A stretch of DNA of 64,000 nucleotides from Bombus terrestris. Lineage: Eukaryota; Arthropoda; Insecta; Hymenoptera; Apidae. The stretch is from NCBI RefSeq assembly GCF_910591885.1, contig NW_025963561.1:558001-622000 (forward strand). The letters are read 5' to 3'. Shown here in pieces: positions 1-12,755 of this stretch. Positions within the stretch are counted from its first letter, which is position 1, and the number at the start of each line of letters is the position of its first letter. Position numbers and translations under genes: made by a program. The notes beneath the pieces are model-generated. The model ran no database searches and had not been told where the DNA came from. It was given only the letters and a program-made list of their open reading frames with translations.

Positions 1-180
1 TATAACGTTATACATTATAACGTAATATTATATGACGTTATACGTCATAACGTAATAGTATATAACGTTATAGGCCTTATAGTGATGGAATATAACGTTA
101 TACATTATAACGTAATAGTATATAACATTATACGTCATAACGTAATAGTACATAACGTTATACGTAATAACGTAATAGTA

Positions 181-211
181 TATAACGTTATACGTCATAT
201 AGTGGTTGCAA
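181..211 (+). repeat. 31-bp monomer with +1 T (GTGGTTGCAA), reference of 31 copies
   Basis: A B monomer with one extra T in its tail shifts the repeat phase and the reading frame by +1. By eye I find 31 copies, near 204, 1614, 3984, 4224, 6388, 7798, 12568, 13978, 14399, 18269, 22710, 24120, 24540, 28402, 29692, 29933, 33682, 35003, 35154, 35395, 38457, 40828, 42899, 43050, 43294, 44192, 44342, 44584, 49414, 49566 and 49807. All are followed by a C monomer. None lies to the right of 49.8 kb. Confidence 0.88.
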
Positions 212-1021
212 TATAACGTTATAGGTCCTATAGTAATGGAATATAATGTTATACATTATAACGTAATAATATAAAACGTTATGCATCATATAGTAATGCA
301 ACATAACGCTAAACGTTATAACGTAATAGTATAAAACATCGTACGTCATATAGTGATGCGATATAACGTTATACGTAATAACGTAATAGTATATAACGTT
401 ATACGTCATATTGTGATGCGATATAACTTTATACGTTATAACATAATTGTATATAACGTGATACGTCATATAGTGGTGCAATATATCGTTATACGTCATA
501 TAATGATGCGATATAACGTTATACCATATAACCTAATAGTAAATAACGTTATACGACATAACGTAATAGAATATAACGTTGTAGGTTATAACGTAATAGT
601 ATATAACGTTATACCTCATATTGTGATGCGATATAACTTCATACGTTATAACATAATTGTATATAACGTGATACGTCATAACGTAATAGTATATAACGTT
701 ATACGTCATATAGTGGTGCAATATAACGTTATAGGTCCTATAGTGATGGAATATAACGTTATACATTATAACGTAATAGTATATAACGTTTTACGTCGTA
801 ACGTAATAGTATATAACGTTATACGTCATAACGTAATAGTACATAACGTTATAGGTCATATAGTGGTGCAATATAACGTTATAGGTCTCATAGTGATGGA
901 ATATAACGTTATACATTATAACGTAATAGTATATAACGTTATACGTCATATAGTGGTGCAATGTAACGTTATAGGTCCTATAGTGATGGAATATAACGTT
1001 ATACATTATAACGTAATAGTA

Positions 1022-1051
1022 TATAACGTTATACGTCATAACGTAATAGTA
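1022..1051 (+). repeat. Reference A-type 30-bp monomer
   Basis: This is a clean example of the commonest monomer. The left half is TATAACGTTATACGT and the right half CATAACGTAATAGTA; they agree at about 10 of 15 positions. The monomer has 8 G/C bases of 30 but three CpGs, each inside ACGT. The first 12 bases are a perfect palindrome containing AACGTT. Main variants change the three bases after TATAACGTTATA (CGT, CAT, GGT, GGC, CGT followed by TATAAC) or swap the whole right half for CATATAGTGGTGCAA or its relatives. Confidence 0.97.
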
Positions 1052-2101
1052 TATAACGTTATACGTCATATAGTGATGCAATATATCGTTATACGTCATA
1101 TAGTGATGCGATGTAACGTTATAGGTCCTATAGTGATGGAATATAACGTTATAGTATAAAACGTAATAATACATAACGTTATACGTCATAACGTAATAGT
1201 ATATAACGTTATACGTCATATAGTGGTGCAACTTAACGTTATAGGCCTTATAGTGATGGAATATAACGTTATACATTATAACGTAATAGTATATAACGTT
1301 ATACGTCATAACGTAATAGCACATAACGTTATACGTCATAACGTAATAGTATATAACGTTATACGTCATATAGTGGTGCAATATAACGTTATAGGCCTTA
1401 TAGTGATGGAATATAACGTTATACATTATAACGTAATATTATATAACGTTATACGTCATAACGTAATAGTATATAACGTTATAGGCCTTATAGTGATGGA
1501 ATATAACGTTATACATTATAACGTAATAGTATATAACATTATACGTCATAACGTAATAGTACATAACGTTATACGTAATAACGTATTAGTATATAACGTT
1601 ATACGTCATATAGTGGTTGCAATATAACGTTATAGGTCCTATAGTGATGGAATATAACGTTATACATTATAACGTAATAATATATAACGTTATGCATCAT
1701 ATAGTAATGCAACATAACGCTAAACGTTATAACGTAATAGTATAAAACATCGTACGTCATATAGTGATGCGATATAACGTTATACGTAATAACGTAATAG
1801 TATATAGCGTTTTACGTCATAACGTAATCGTATATAACGTTGTACGTCATATAGTGGTGCAATATAACGTTATAGGTCCTATAGTGATGGAATATAACGT
1901 TATACATTATAACGTAATAGTATATAACGTATACGTCATAACGTAATAGTATATAACGTCATACGTCATATAGTGATGCGATATAATGTTATACCTCATA
2001 TTGTGATGCGATATAATTTTATACGTTATAACATAATTGTATATAACGTGATACGTCATAACGTAATAGTATATAACGTTATGCGACATATAGTGTTGCA
2101 A

Positions 2102-2131
2102 TATATCGTTATACGACCGAAAGAGAGGCAA
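2102..2131 (+). repeat. I-type monomer with GACCGAAAGAGAGGC (copy 1)
   Basis: This monomer starts TATATCGTTATAC and then has a purine-rich right part, GACCGAAAGAGAGGCAA, unlike any other monomer class. It keeps the 30-bp length. The following monomer starts TAAAACG, giving an in-frame TAA. It lies in the left segment, preceded by a GTGTTGCAA monomer. Confidence 0.9.
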
Positions 2132-2251
2132 TAAAACGTCATACGTCATATAGTGATGCGATATAACGTTATACGTAATTACGTAATAGTATATAACGTT
2201 ATACGCCATATTGTGATGCAATATATCGTTATACGTCCTATAGTTATGCAA

Positions 2252-2311
2252 TACAACGTTATACCTTATAACCTAACAATATATGACGTTATACCTTATA
2301 ACGTAATAGTA
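2252..2311 (+). repeat. Dimer with CCTTATAACCTAAC (reference copy)
   Basis: Two monomers share the word TATACCTTATAACC or TATACCTTATAACG: TACAACG... ending CTAACAATA, then TATGACG... ending AATAGTA. Related dimers occur near 6,705, 12,885, 23,027, 51,702, 52,600, 52,900, 56,250, 56,920, 59,790, 60,070, 60,513 and 61,050. I see none between 23.1 and 51.7 kb, close to the gap in I-type monomers. Confidence 0.82.
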
Positions 2312-3061
2312 TACAACGTTATACGTCATATAGTGGTGCAATATAACGTTATAGGCCTTATAGTGATGGAATATAACGTTATACATTATAACGTAATAGT
2401 ATATAACGTTTTACGTCATAACGTAATAGTATATAACGTTATGCCTCATATAGTAATGCAACATAACGCTAAACGTTATAACGTAATAGTATAAAACATC
2501 GTACGTCATAGAGTGATGCGATATAACGTTATACGTAATAACGTAATAGTATATAACGTTTTACGTCATAACGTAATAGTATATAACGTTCTACGTCATA
2601 TAGTGGTGCAATGAAACGTTATAGGTCCTATAGTGATGGAATATAACGTTATACATTATAACGTAATAGAATATAACGTTATAGGTTATAACGTAATAGT
2701 ATATAACGTTATACGTCATATAGTGATGCAATATATCGTTATGCGTCATATAGTGAGGAGATTAAACGTTATAGGCCCTATAGTGATGGAATAGAACGTT
2801 ATACATTCTGACGTAATAGCATATAACGTTATATGTCATAACGTAATAGTATATAACCTTATACATCATATAGTGATGCAATATAACGTTAAACGTTACA
2901 ACGTAATAGTATATAACGTTATACGTCATATAGTGATGCAATATAATGTTATACCTCATATTGTGATGCGATATAATTTTATACGTTATAACATAATTGT
3001 ATACAACGCGATACGTCATAACGTAATAGTATATAATGTTATACGTCATACAGTGATGCAA

Positions 3062-3091
3062 TATATCGTTATACGACCGAAAGAGAGGCAA
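3062..3091 (+). repeat. I-type monomer (copy 2)
   Basis: It has the same right part as copy 1, 960 bp (32 monomers) further on, and is preceded by a CATACAGTGATGCAA monomer. The flanking 2,910-3,120 region closely matches 10,440-10,640. Confidence 0.9.
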
Positions 3092-4532
3092 TAAAACGTT
3101 ATACGTCATATAGTGATGCGATATAACGTTATACGTCATAACGCAATAGTATATAACGTTATACGTAATAACGTAATAGTATACAACGCTATACGTCATA
3201 TAGTGGTGCACTATAACGTTATAGGTCCTACAGTGATGGGATATAACGTTATACGTCATATAGTGGTGCACTATCACGTTATAGGTCCTACAGTGATGGA
3301 ATATAACGTTATACATTATAACGTAATAGTACATAACGTTATACGTCATAGCGTAATAGTATATATCGTTATACGTCATATAGTGCTGCAATATCACGTT
3401 AAAGTCCTTATAGTGATGGAATATAACGTTATACATTATAACGTAATAGTATATAACGTATACGTCATAACGTAATAGTATATAACGTTATACGTCATAA
3501 CGTAATAGTATATAACGTTATACGTCATACAGTGGTGCAATATAACGTTATAGGTCTTATAGTGATGGCATATAACGTTATACATTATAACGTAATAGTA
3601 TACAACGTTTTACGTCATAACGTAATAGTATATAACGTTATACGTCATAGCTTAATAGTATATAACGTTATACGTCATAACGTAATAGTATATAATGTTA
3701 TACGTCATAACGTAATAGTATATAACGTTATAGGTCATATAGTGGTGCAATATAACGTTATAGGTCTCATAGTGATGGAATATAACGTTATACATTATAA
3801 CGTAATAGTATATGACGTTATACGTCATAACGTAATAGTATATAACGTTATAGGCCTTATAGTGATGGAATATAACGTTATACATTATAACGTAATAGTA
3901 TATAACATTATACGTCATAACGTAATAGTACATAACGTTATACGTAATAACGTAATAGTATATAACGTTATACGTCATATAGTGGTTGCAATATAACGTT
4001 ATAGGCCTTATAGTGATGGAATATAACGTTATACATTATAACGTAATATTATATAACGTTATACGTCATAACGTAATAGTATATAACGTTATAGGCCTTA
4101 TAGTGATGGAATATAACGTTATACATTATAACGTAATAGTATATAACATTATACGTCATAACGTAATAGTACATAACGTTATACGTAATAACGTATTAGT
4201 ATATAACGTTATACGTCATATAGTGGTTGCAATATAACGTTATAGGTCCTATAGTGATGGAATATAACGTTATACATTATAACGTAATAATATATAACGT
4301 TATGCATCATATAGTAATGCAACATAACGCTAAACGTTATAACGTAATAGTATAAAACATCGTACGTCATATAGTGATGCGATATAACGTTATACGTAAT
4401 AACGTAATAGTATATAACGTTATACGTCATATTGTGATGCGATATAACTTCATACGTTATAACATAATTGTATATAACGTGATACGTCATAACGTAATAG
4501 TATATAATGTTATACGTCATACAGTGATGCAA

Positions 4533-4562
4533 TATATCGTTATACGACCGAAAGAGAGGCAA
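4533..4562 (+). repeat. I-type monomer (copy 3)
   Basis: It sits at the left edge of block P. Its right flank matches the flank of copy 4 at a distance of 6,061 bp. Confidence 0.9.
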
Positions 4563-6242
4563 TAAAACGTTATACGTCATATAGTGATGCGATATAACGT
4601 TATACGTCATAACGTAATAGTATATAACGTTATACGTAATAACGCAATAGTATACAACGCTATACGTCATATAGTGGTGCACTATAACGTTATAGGTCCT
4701 ACAGTGATGGGATATTACGTTATACGTCATATAGTGGTGCATTATAACGTTAAACGTTATAACGTAATACTATAAAACATCGTACGTCATATAGTGATGC
4801 GATATAACGTTAAACGTAATAACGTAATGGTATATAACGCTATACGTCATATAGTGGTGCACTATAGCGTTATAGGTCCTACAGTGATGGAATGTAACGT
4901 TATTCATTATAACGTAATAGTATATAACGTTATACGCCATATAGTGATGCAATATATCGTTATACGTCATATATTGATGCGATATAACGTTATAGGTCCT
5001 ATAGTGATGGAATATAACGTTATAGTATATAACGTAATAGTACATAACGTTATACGTCATAACGTAATAGTATATAACGTTAGACGTCATAACGTAATAG
5101 TATATAACTTTATACGTCATATAGTGGTGCAATATAACGTTATAGGCCTTATAGTGATGGAATATAACGTTATACATTATAACGTAATAGTATATAACGT
5201 TATACGTCATAACGTAATAGTACATAACGTTATACGTCATAACGTAATAGTATATAACGTTATACGTCATACAGTGGTGCAATATAACGTTATAGGTCTT
5301 ATAGTGATGGCATATAACGTTATACATTATAACGTAATAGTATATAACGTTTTACGTCATAACGTAATAGTATATAACGTTATACGTCATAACTTAATAG
5401 TATATAACGTTATACGTCATAACGTAATAGTATATAACGTTAGACGTCATAACGTAATAGTATATAACTTTATACGTCATATAGTGGTGCAATATAACGT
5501 TATAGGTCTTATAGTGATGGCATATAACGTTATACATTATAACGTAATAGTATATAACGTTTTACGTCGTAACGTAATAGTATATAACGTTATACGTCAT
5601 AACGTAATAGTATATAACGTTATAGGTCATATAGTGGTGCAATATAACGTTATAGGTCTCATAGTGATGGAATATAACGTTATACATTATGACGTAATAG
5701 TATATAACGTTATACGTCATATAGTGGTGCAATATAACGTTATTGGTCCTATAGTGATGGAATATAACGTTATACATTATAACGTAATAGTATATAACGT
5801 TATACGTCATAACGTAATAGTATATAACGTTATATGTCATATAGTGATGCAATATATCGTTATACGTCATATAGTGATGCGCTGTAACGTTATAGGTCCT
5901 ATAGTGATGGAATATAACGTTATAGTATAAAACGTAATATTACATAAAGTTATACGTCATAACGTAATAGTATATAACGTTATACGTCATATAGTGGTGC
6001 AATATAACGTTATAGGCCTTATAGTGATGGAATATAACGTTATACATTATAACGTAATAGTATATAACGTTATACGTCATAACGTAATAGTACATAACGT
6101 TATACGTCATAACGTAATAGTATATAACGTTATACGTCATATAGTGGTGCAATATAACGTTATAGGCCTTATAGTGATGGAATATAACGTTATACATTAT
6201 AACGTAATAGTATATAACGTTATACGTCATAACGTAATAGTA

Positions 6243-6274
6243 TATATAGCGTTATAGGCCTTATAGTGATGGAA
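6243..6274 (+). repeat. 32-bp monomer (TATATAGCG start), reference of 3 copies
   Basis: A C-type monomer begins TATATAGCGTTATAGGCC, two bases longer than usual. Copies lie at 6243, 12423 and 22565, spaced 6,180 and 10,142 bp, the same spacings as the P/Q and 10.14-kb duplications. It therefore arose once and was copied twice. Confidence 0.88.
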
Positions 6275-6935
6275 AATAACGTTATACATTATAACGTAAT
6301 AGTATATAACATTATACGTCATAACGTAATAGTACATAACGTTATACGTAATAACGTAATAGTATATAACGTTATACGTCATATAGTGGTTGCAATATAA
6401 CGTTATAGGTCCTATAGTGGTGGAATATAACGTTATACATTATAACGTAATAATATATAACGTTATGCATCATATAGTAATGCAACATAACGCTAAACGT
6501 TATAACGTAATAGTATAAAACATCGTACGCCATATAGTGATGCGATATAACGTTATACGTAATAACGTAATAGTATATAACGTTATACGTCATATAGTGA
6601 TGCGATATAACGTTATACGTAATAACGTAATAGTATATAACGTTATACGCCATATTGTGATGCAATATATCGTTATACGTCCTATAGTTATGCAATACAA
6701 CGTTATACCTTATAACCTAACAATATATGGCGTTATACCTTATAACGTAATAGTATACAACGTTATACGTCATACAGTGGTGCAATATAACGTTATAGGC
6801 CTTATAGTGATGGAATATAACGTTATACATTATAACGTAATAGTATATAACGTTATACGTCATAACGTAATAGTATATAACGTTATGCATCATATAGTAA
6901 TGCAACATAACGCTAAACGTTATAACGTAATAGTA

Positions 6936-6964
6936 TAAAATATCGTACGTCATATAGTGATGCG
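6936..6964 (+). repeat. 29-bp G monomer (GATGCG without final A), reference of 5 copies
   Basis: A G monomer with TAAAATATCG at its start lacks the last A before the next TATAACG. Copies lie near 6936, 9726, 13116, 19868 and 23258. The TAAAATATCG substitution and the missing A travel together, so this is one haplotype spread by block duplication. Confidence 0.85.
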
Positions 6965-9900
6965 TATAACGTTATACGTAATAACGTAATAGAATATAAC
7001 GTTTTACGTCATAACGTAATAGTATATAACGTTCTACGTCATATAGTGGTGCAATGTAACGTTATAGGTCCTATAGTGATGGAATATAACGTTATACATT
7101 ATAACGTAATAATATATAACGTTATGCATCATATAGTAATGCAACATAACGCTAAACGTTATAACGCAATAGTATAAAACATCGTACGTCATATAGTGAT
7201 GCGATATAACGTTATACGTAATAACGTAATAGTATATAACGTTTTACGTCATAACGTAATCGTATATAACGTTGTACGTCATATAGTGGTGCAATATAAC
7301 GTTATAGGTCCTATAGTGATGGAATATAACGTCATACATTATAACGTAATAGTATATAACGTTATACGTTATAACGTAATAGTATATAACGATATACGTA
7401 ATAACGTAATAGTATATAACGCTATACGTCATATAGTGGTGCACTATAACGTTATAGGTCCTACAGTTATGGAATATAACGTTATACGTCATATAGTGGT
7501 GCAATATAACGTTAAACGTTATAACGTAATAGTATAAAACATCGCACGTCATATAGTGATAGGATATAACGTTATACGTAATAACGTAATAGTATATAAC
7601 GTTATACGTCATAACTTAATAGTATATAACGTTATACGTAATATAGTGGTGCAATATAACGTTTTAGGTCTCATAGTGATGGAATATAACGTTATACATT
7701 ATAACGTAATAGTATATAACGTTATACGCCATAACGTAATAGTATATAACGTTATACGTAATAACGTAATAGTATATAACGTTATACGTCATATAGTGGT
7801 TGCAATATAACGTTATAGGTCCTATAGTGATGGAATATAACGTTATACATTATAACGTAATAATATATAACGTTATGCATCATATAGTAATGCAACATAA
7901 CGCTAAACGTTATAACGTAATAGTATAAAACATCGTACGTCATATAGTGATGCGATATAACGTTATACGTAATAACGTAATAGTATATAGCGTTTTACGT
8001 CATAACGTAATAGTATATAACGTTGTACGTCATATAGAGGTGCAATATAACGTTATAGGTCCTATAGTGATGGAATATAACGTTATACATTATAACGTAA
8101 TAGTATATAACGTTATACGTTATAACGTAATAGTATATAACGTTATGCATCATATAGTAATGCAACATAACGCTAGACGCTATAACGTAATAGTATAAAA
8201 CATCGTATGTCATATAGTGATGCGATATAACGTTATACGTAATAACGTAATAGTATATAACGTTTTACGTCATAACGTAATAGTATATAACGTTATACGT
8301 AATAACGTAATAGTATATAACGTTATAGGCCTTATAGTGATGGAATATAACGTTATACATTATAACGTAATAGTATATAACGATATACGCCATAACGTAA
8401 TAGTGTATAACGTTATACGTAATAACGTAATAGTATATAACGTTATACGTAATAACGTAATAGTATACAACGCTATACGTCATATAGTGGTGCACTATAA
8501 CGTTATAGGTCCTACAGTGATGGAATATAACGTTATACGTCATATAGTGGTGCATTATAACGTTAAACGTTATAACGTAATACTATAAAACATCGTACGT
8601 CATATAGTGATGCGATATAACGTTAAACGTAATAACGTAATGGTATATAACGCTATACGTCATATAGTGGTGCACTATAACGTTATAGGTCATACAGTGA
8701 TGGAATATAACGTTATACATTATAACGTAATAGTATATAACGTTATACGTCATATAGTGGTGCAATATCACGTTAAAGGCCTTATAGTGATGGAATACAA
8801 CGTTATACATTATAACGTAATAGTATATAACGTATACGTCATAACGTAATAGTATATAACGTTATACGTCATAACGTAATAGTATATAACGTTATACGTC
8901 ATACAGTGGTGCAATATAACGTTATAGGTCTTATAGTGATGGCATATAACGTTATACATTATAACGTAATAGTATATAACGTTTTACGTCATAACGTAAT
9001 AGTATATAAAGTTATACGCCATATAGTGATGCAATATATCGTTATACGTCATATAGTGATACGATATAACGTTATAGGTCCTATAGTGATGGAATATAAC
9101 GTTATACATTATAACGTAATAGTATATAACGTTATACGTCATAACGTAATAGTACATAACGTTATACGTCATAACGTAATAGTATATAACGTTATACGTC
9201 ATATAGTGGTGCAATATAACGGTATAGGCCTTATAGTGATGGAATATAACGTTATACATTATAACGTAATAGTATATAACGTTATACGTCATAACGTAAT
9301 AGTATATAACGTTATACGTTATAACGTAATAGTATATAACGTTATACGTTATAACGTAATAGTATATAACGTTATACGTCATATAGTGATGCAATATATC
9401 GTTATACGTCATATAGTGATGCGATATAACGTTATAACGTATAACCTAATAGTATATAACGTTATACGACATAACGTAATATAATGTAACGTTATAGGTT
9501 ATAACGTAATAGTATATAACGTTATACGTCATATAGTGATGCAATATATCGTTATACGTCATATAGTGCGGAGATTAAACGTGATAGGTCCTATAGTGAG
9601 GGAATATAACGTTATACATTATAACGTAATAGTATATAACGTTATACGTCATAACGTAATAGTATATAACGTTATGCATCATATAGTAATGCAACATAAC
9701 GCTAAACGTTATAACGTAATAGTATAAAATATCGTACGTCATATAGTGATGCGTATAACGTTATACGTAATAACGTAATAGTATATAACGTTTTACGTCA
9801 TAACGTAATAGTATATAACGTTCTACGTCATATAGTGGTGCAATGTAACGTTATAGGTCCTATAGTGATGGAATATAACGTTATACATTATAACGTAGTA

Positions 9901-10593
9901 GTATATAACGTTATGCATCATATAGTAATGCAACATAACGCTAAACGTTATAACGTAATAGTATAAAACATCGTACGTCATATAGTGATGCGATATAACG
10001 TCATACGTAATAACGTAATAGTATATAACGTTTTACGTCATAACGTAATCGTATATAACGTTGTACGTCATATAGTGGTGCAATATAACGTTATAGGTCC
10101 TATAGTGATGGAATATAACGTTATACATTATAACGTAATAGTATATAACGTTATACGTTATAACATAATAGTATATAACGTTATGCATCATATAGTAATG
10201 CAACATAACGCTAAACGTTATAACGTAATAGTATAAAACATCGTACGTCATATAGTGATGCGATATAATGTTATACGTAATAACGTAATAATATATAACG
10301 TTCTACGTCATAACGTAATAGTATATAACGTTGTACGTCATATAGTGGTGCAATATAACGTTATAGGTCCTATAGTGATGGAATATAACGTTATACATAA
10401 TAAAGTAATAGTATATAACGTTATACGTTATAACGTAATAGTATATAACGTTATACGTCATATAGTGATGCAATATAATGTTATACCTCATATTGTGATG
10501 CGATATAATTTTATACGTTATAACATAATTGTATACAACGCGATACGTCATAACGTAATAGTATATAATGTTATACGTCATACAGTGATGCAA

Positions 10594-10623
10594 TATATCG
10601 TTATACGACCGAAAGAGAGGCAA
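10594..10623 (+). repeat. I-type monomer (copy 4)
   Basis: It sits at the left edge of block Q and is reproduced 10,142 bp later as copy 6. Confidence 0.9.
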
Positions 10624-11223
10624 TAAAACGTTATACGTCATATAGTGATGCGATATAACGTTATACGTCATAACGTAATAGTATATAACGTTATACGTAA
10701 TAACGCAATAGTATACAACGCTATACGTCATATAGTGGTGCACTATAACGTTATAGGTCCTACAGTGATGGGATATTACGTTATACGTCATATAGTGGTG
10801 CATTATAACGTTAAACGTTATAACGTAATACTATAAAACATCGTACGTCATATAGTGATGCGATATAACGTTAAACGTAATAACGTAATGGTATATAACG
10901 CTATACGTCATATAGTGGTGCACTATAGCGTTATAGGTCCTACAGTGATGGAATGTAACGTTATACATTATAACGTAATAGTATATAACGTTATACGCCA
11001 TATAGTGATGCAATATATCGTTATACGTCATATATTGATGCGATATAACGTTATAGGTCCTATAGTGATGGAATATAACGTTATAGTATATAACGTAATA
11101 GTACATAACGTTATACGTCATAACGTAATAGTATATAGCGTTATACGTCATATAGTGTTGCAATATCACGTTAAAGGCCTTATAGTGATGGAATATAACG
11201 TTATACATTATAACGTAATAGTA

Positions 11224-11252
11224 TATAACGTATACGTCATAACGTAATAGTA
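11224..11252 (+). repeat. 29-bp monomer with -1 T (AACGTATACG), reference of 7 copies
   Basis: TATAACGTATACGTC replaces TATAACGTTATACGTC. Copies occur near 1923, 3459, 8826, 11224, 15097, 21365 and 25245, always just after a D monomer. The loss ends forward open frames in the residues VYNVYVIT. None lies to the right of 25.3 kb. Confidence 0.87.
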
Positions 11253-12152
11253 TATAACGTTAGACGTCATAACGTAATAGTATATAACTTTATACGTCAT
11301 ATAGTGGTGCAATATAAAGTTATAGGCCTTATAGTGATGGAATATAACGTTATACATTATAACGTAATAGTATATAACGTTATACGTCATAACGTAATAG
11401 TACATAACGTTATACGTCATAACGTAATAGTATATAACGTTATACGTCATACAGTGGTGCAATATAACGTTATAGGTCTTATAGTGATGGCATATAACGT
11501 TATACATTATAACGTAATAGTATATAACGTTTTACGTCATAACGTAATAGTATATAACGTTATACGCCATAACTTAATAGTATATAACGTTATACGTCAT
11601 AACGTAATAGTATATAACGTTAGACGTCATAACGTAATAGTATATAACTTTATACGTCATATAGTGGTGCAATATAACGTTATAGGTCTTATAGTGATGG
11701 CATATAACGTTATACATTATAACGTAATAGTATATAACGTTTTACGTCGTAACGTAATAGTATATAACGTTATACGTCATAACGTAATAGTATATAACGT
11801 TATAGGTCATATAGTGGTGCAATATAACGTTATAGGTCTCATAGTGATGGAATATAACGTTATACATTATGACGTAATAGTATATAACGTTATACGTCAT
11901 ATAGTGGTGCAATATAACGTTATTGGTCCTATAGTGATGGAATATAACGTTATACATTATAACGTAATAGTATATAACGTTATACGTCATAACGTAATAG
12001 TATATAACGTTATATGTCATATAGTGATGCAATATATCGTTATACGTCATATAGTGATGCGATATAACGTTATAGGTCCTATAGTGATGGAATATAACGT
12101 TATAGTATAAAACGTAATATTACATAATGTTATACGTCATAACGTAATAGTA

Positions 12153-12242
12153 TATAACGTTATACGTCATATAGTGGTGCAATATAACGTTATAGGCCTT
12201 ATAGTGATGGAATATAACGTTATACATTATAACGTAATAGTA
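12153..12242 (+). repeat. B-C-D triad, 90-bp second-order unit (reference copy)
   Basis: Three monomers occur in fixed order. B ends CATATAGTGGTGCAA; C has TATAGGCCTTATA and ends GTGATGGAA; D has TATACATTATAACG and ends AATAGTA. C monomers carry GGCCTT, GGTCCT, GGTCTC or GGTCTT at the same place, which defines triad subtypes. A GTGATGGAA ending is nearly always followed by D. The triad recurs throughout the window, so the effective repeat over much of it is 90 bp, not 30 bp. Confidence 0.9.
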
Positions 12243-12635
12243 TATAACGTTATACGTCATAACGTAATAGTACATAACGTTATACGTCATAACGTAATAG
12301 TATATAACGTTATACGTCATATAGTGGTGCAATATAACGTTATAGGCCTTATAGTGATGGAATATAACGTTATACATTATAACGTAATAGTATATAACGT
12401 TATACGTCATAACGTAATAGTATATATAGCGTTATAGGCCTTATAGTGATGGAATATAACGTTATACATTATAACGTAATAGTATATAACGTTATACGTC
12501 ATAACGTAATAGTACATAACGTTATACGTAATAACGTAATAGTATATAACGTTATACGTCATATAGTGGTTGCAATATAACGTTATAGGTCCTATAGTGG
12601 TGGAATATAACGTTATACATTATAACGTAATAATA

Positions 12636-12755
12636 TATAACGTTATGCATCATATAGTAATGCAACATAACGCTAAACGTTATAACGTAATAGTATAAAA
12701 CATCGTACGTCATATAGTGATGCGATATAACGTTATACGTAATAACGTAATAGTA
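12636..12755 (+). repeat. E-F-G-H tetrad, 120-bp second-order unit (reference copy)
   Basis: Four diagnostic monomers occur in fixed order. E (12636-12665) contains the palindrome ATGCAT. F (12666-12695) has CGCTAAACGTTATAACG. G (12696-12725) begins TAAAACATCGTACGTC and ends GATGCGA. H (12726-12755) has TATACGTAATAACG. G supplies an in-frame TAA in the main forward frame, so open frames usually end here. The tetrad is reused from 272 to beyond 63 kb, with E variants such as ATGCCTC at about 2,432 and ATGCATT in the alpha-type cassettes. Confidence 0.9.

Larger units (their letters stand above)
1..4480 (+). repeat. Left segment, mixed older monomers
   Basis: It contains B-C-D triads, E-F-G-H tetrads (E at 272, 1683 and 4293), two I-type monomers and ATACCATATAACC monomers. 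Internal copies are visible: 1-215 matches 3,781-3,995 (offset 3,780), about 240-430 matches 4,260-4,450 (offset 4,021), and about 1,380-1,790 matches 3,990-4,400 (offset 2,610). A 240-bp unit is therefore present at 3,986-4,230 but absent near 215. Substitutions are denser than in 20-50 kb. There is no gene. Confidence 0.85.
4481..10540 (+). repeat. Block P, first copy of a roughly 6.1-kb higher-order repeat
   Basis: From about 4,490 the sequence matches that 6,061 bp downstream. After about 5,080 the offset becomes 6,180 because block Q holds about four extra monomers, including a 29-bp one. From about 8,040 the offset is 5,940, because the 240-bp stretch 7,801-8,040 is missing from Q. It becomes irregular after 8,460. 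The block carries marks near 6,243 (32-bp) and 6,936 (29-bp). Nothing other than satellite was seen. Confidence 0.85.

Noticed and set aside
2102..2131. The purine-rich I-type monomer as a foreign insertion or transposon end
   Set aside because: It replaces monomer sequence exactly, keeps the 30-bp length and phase, and has no duplicated target bases, so it is a diverged or converted monomer.
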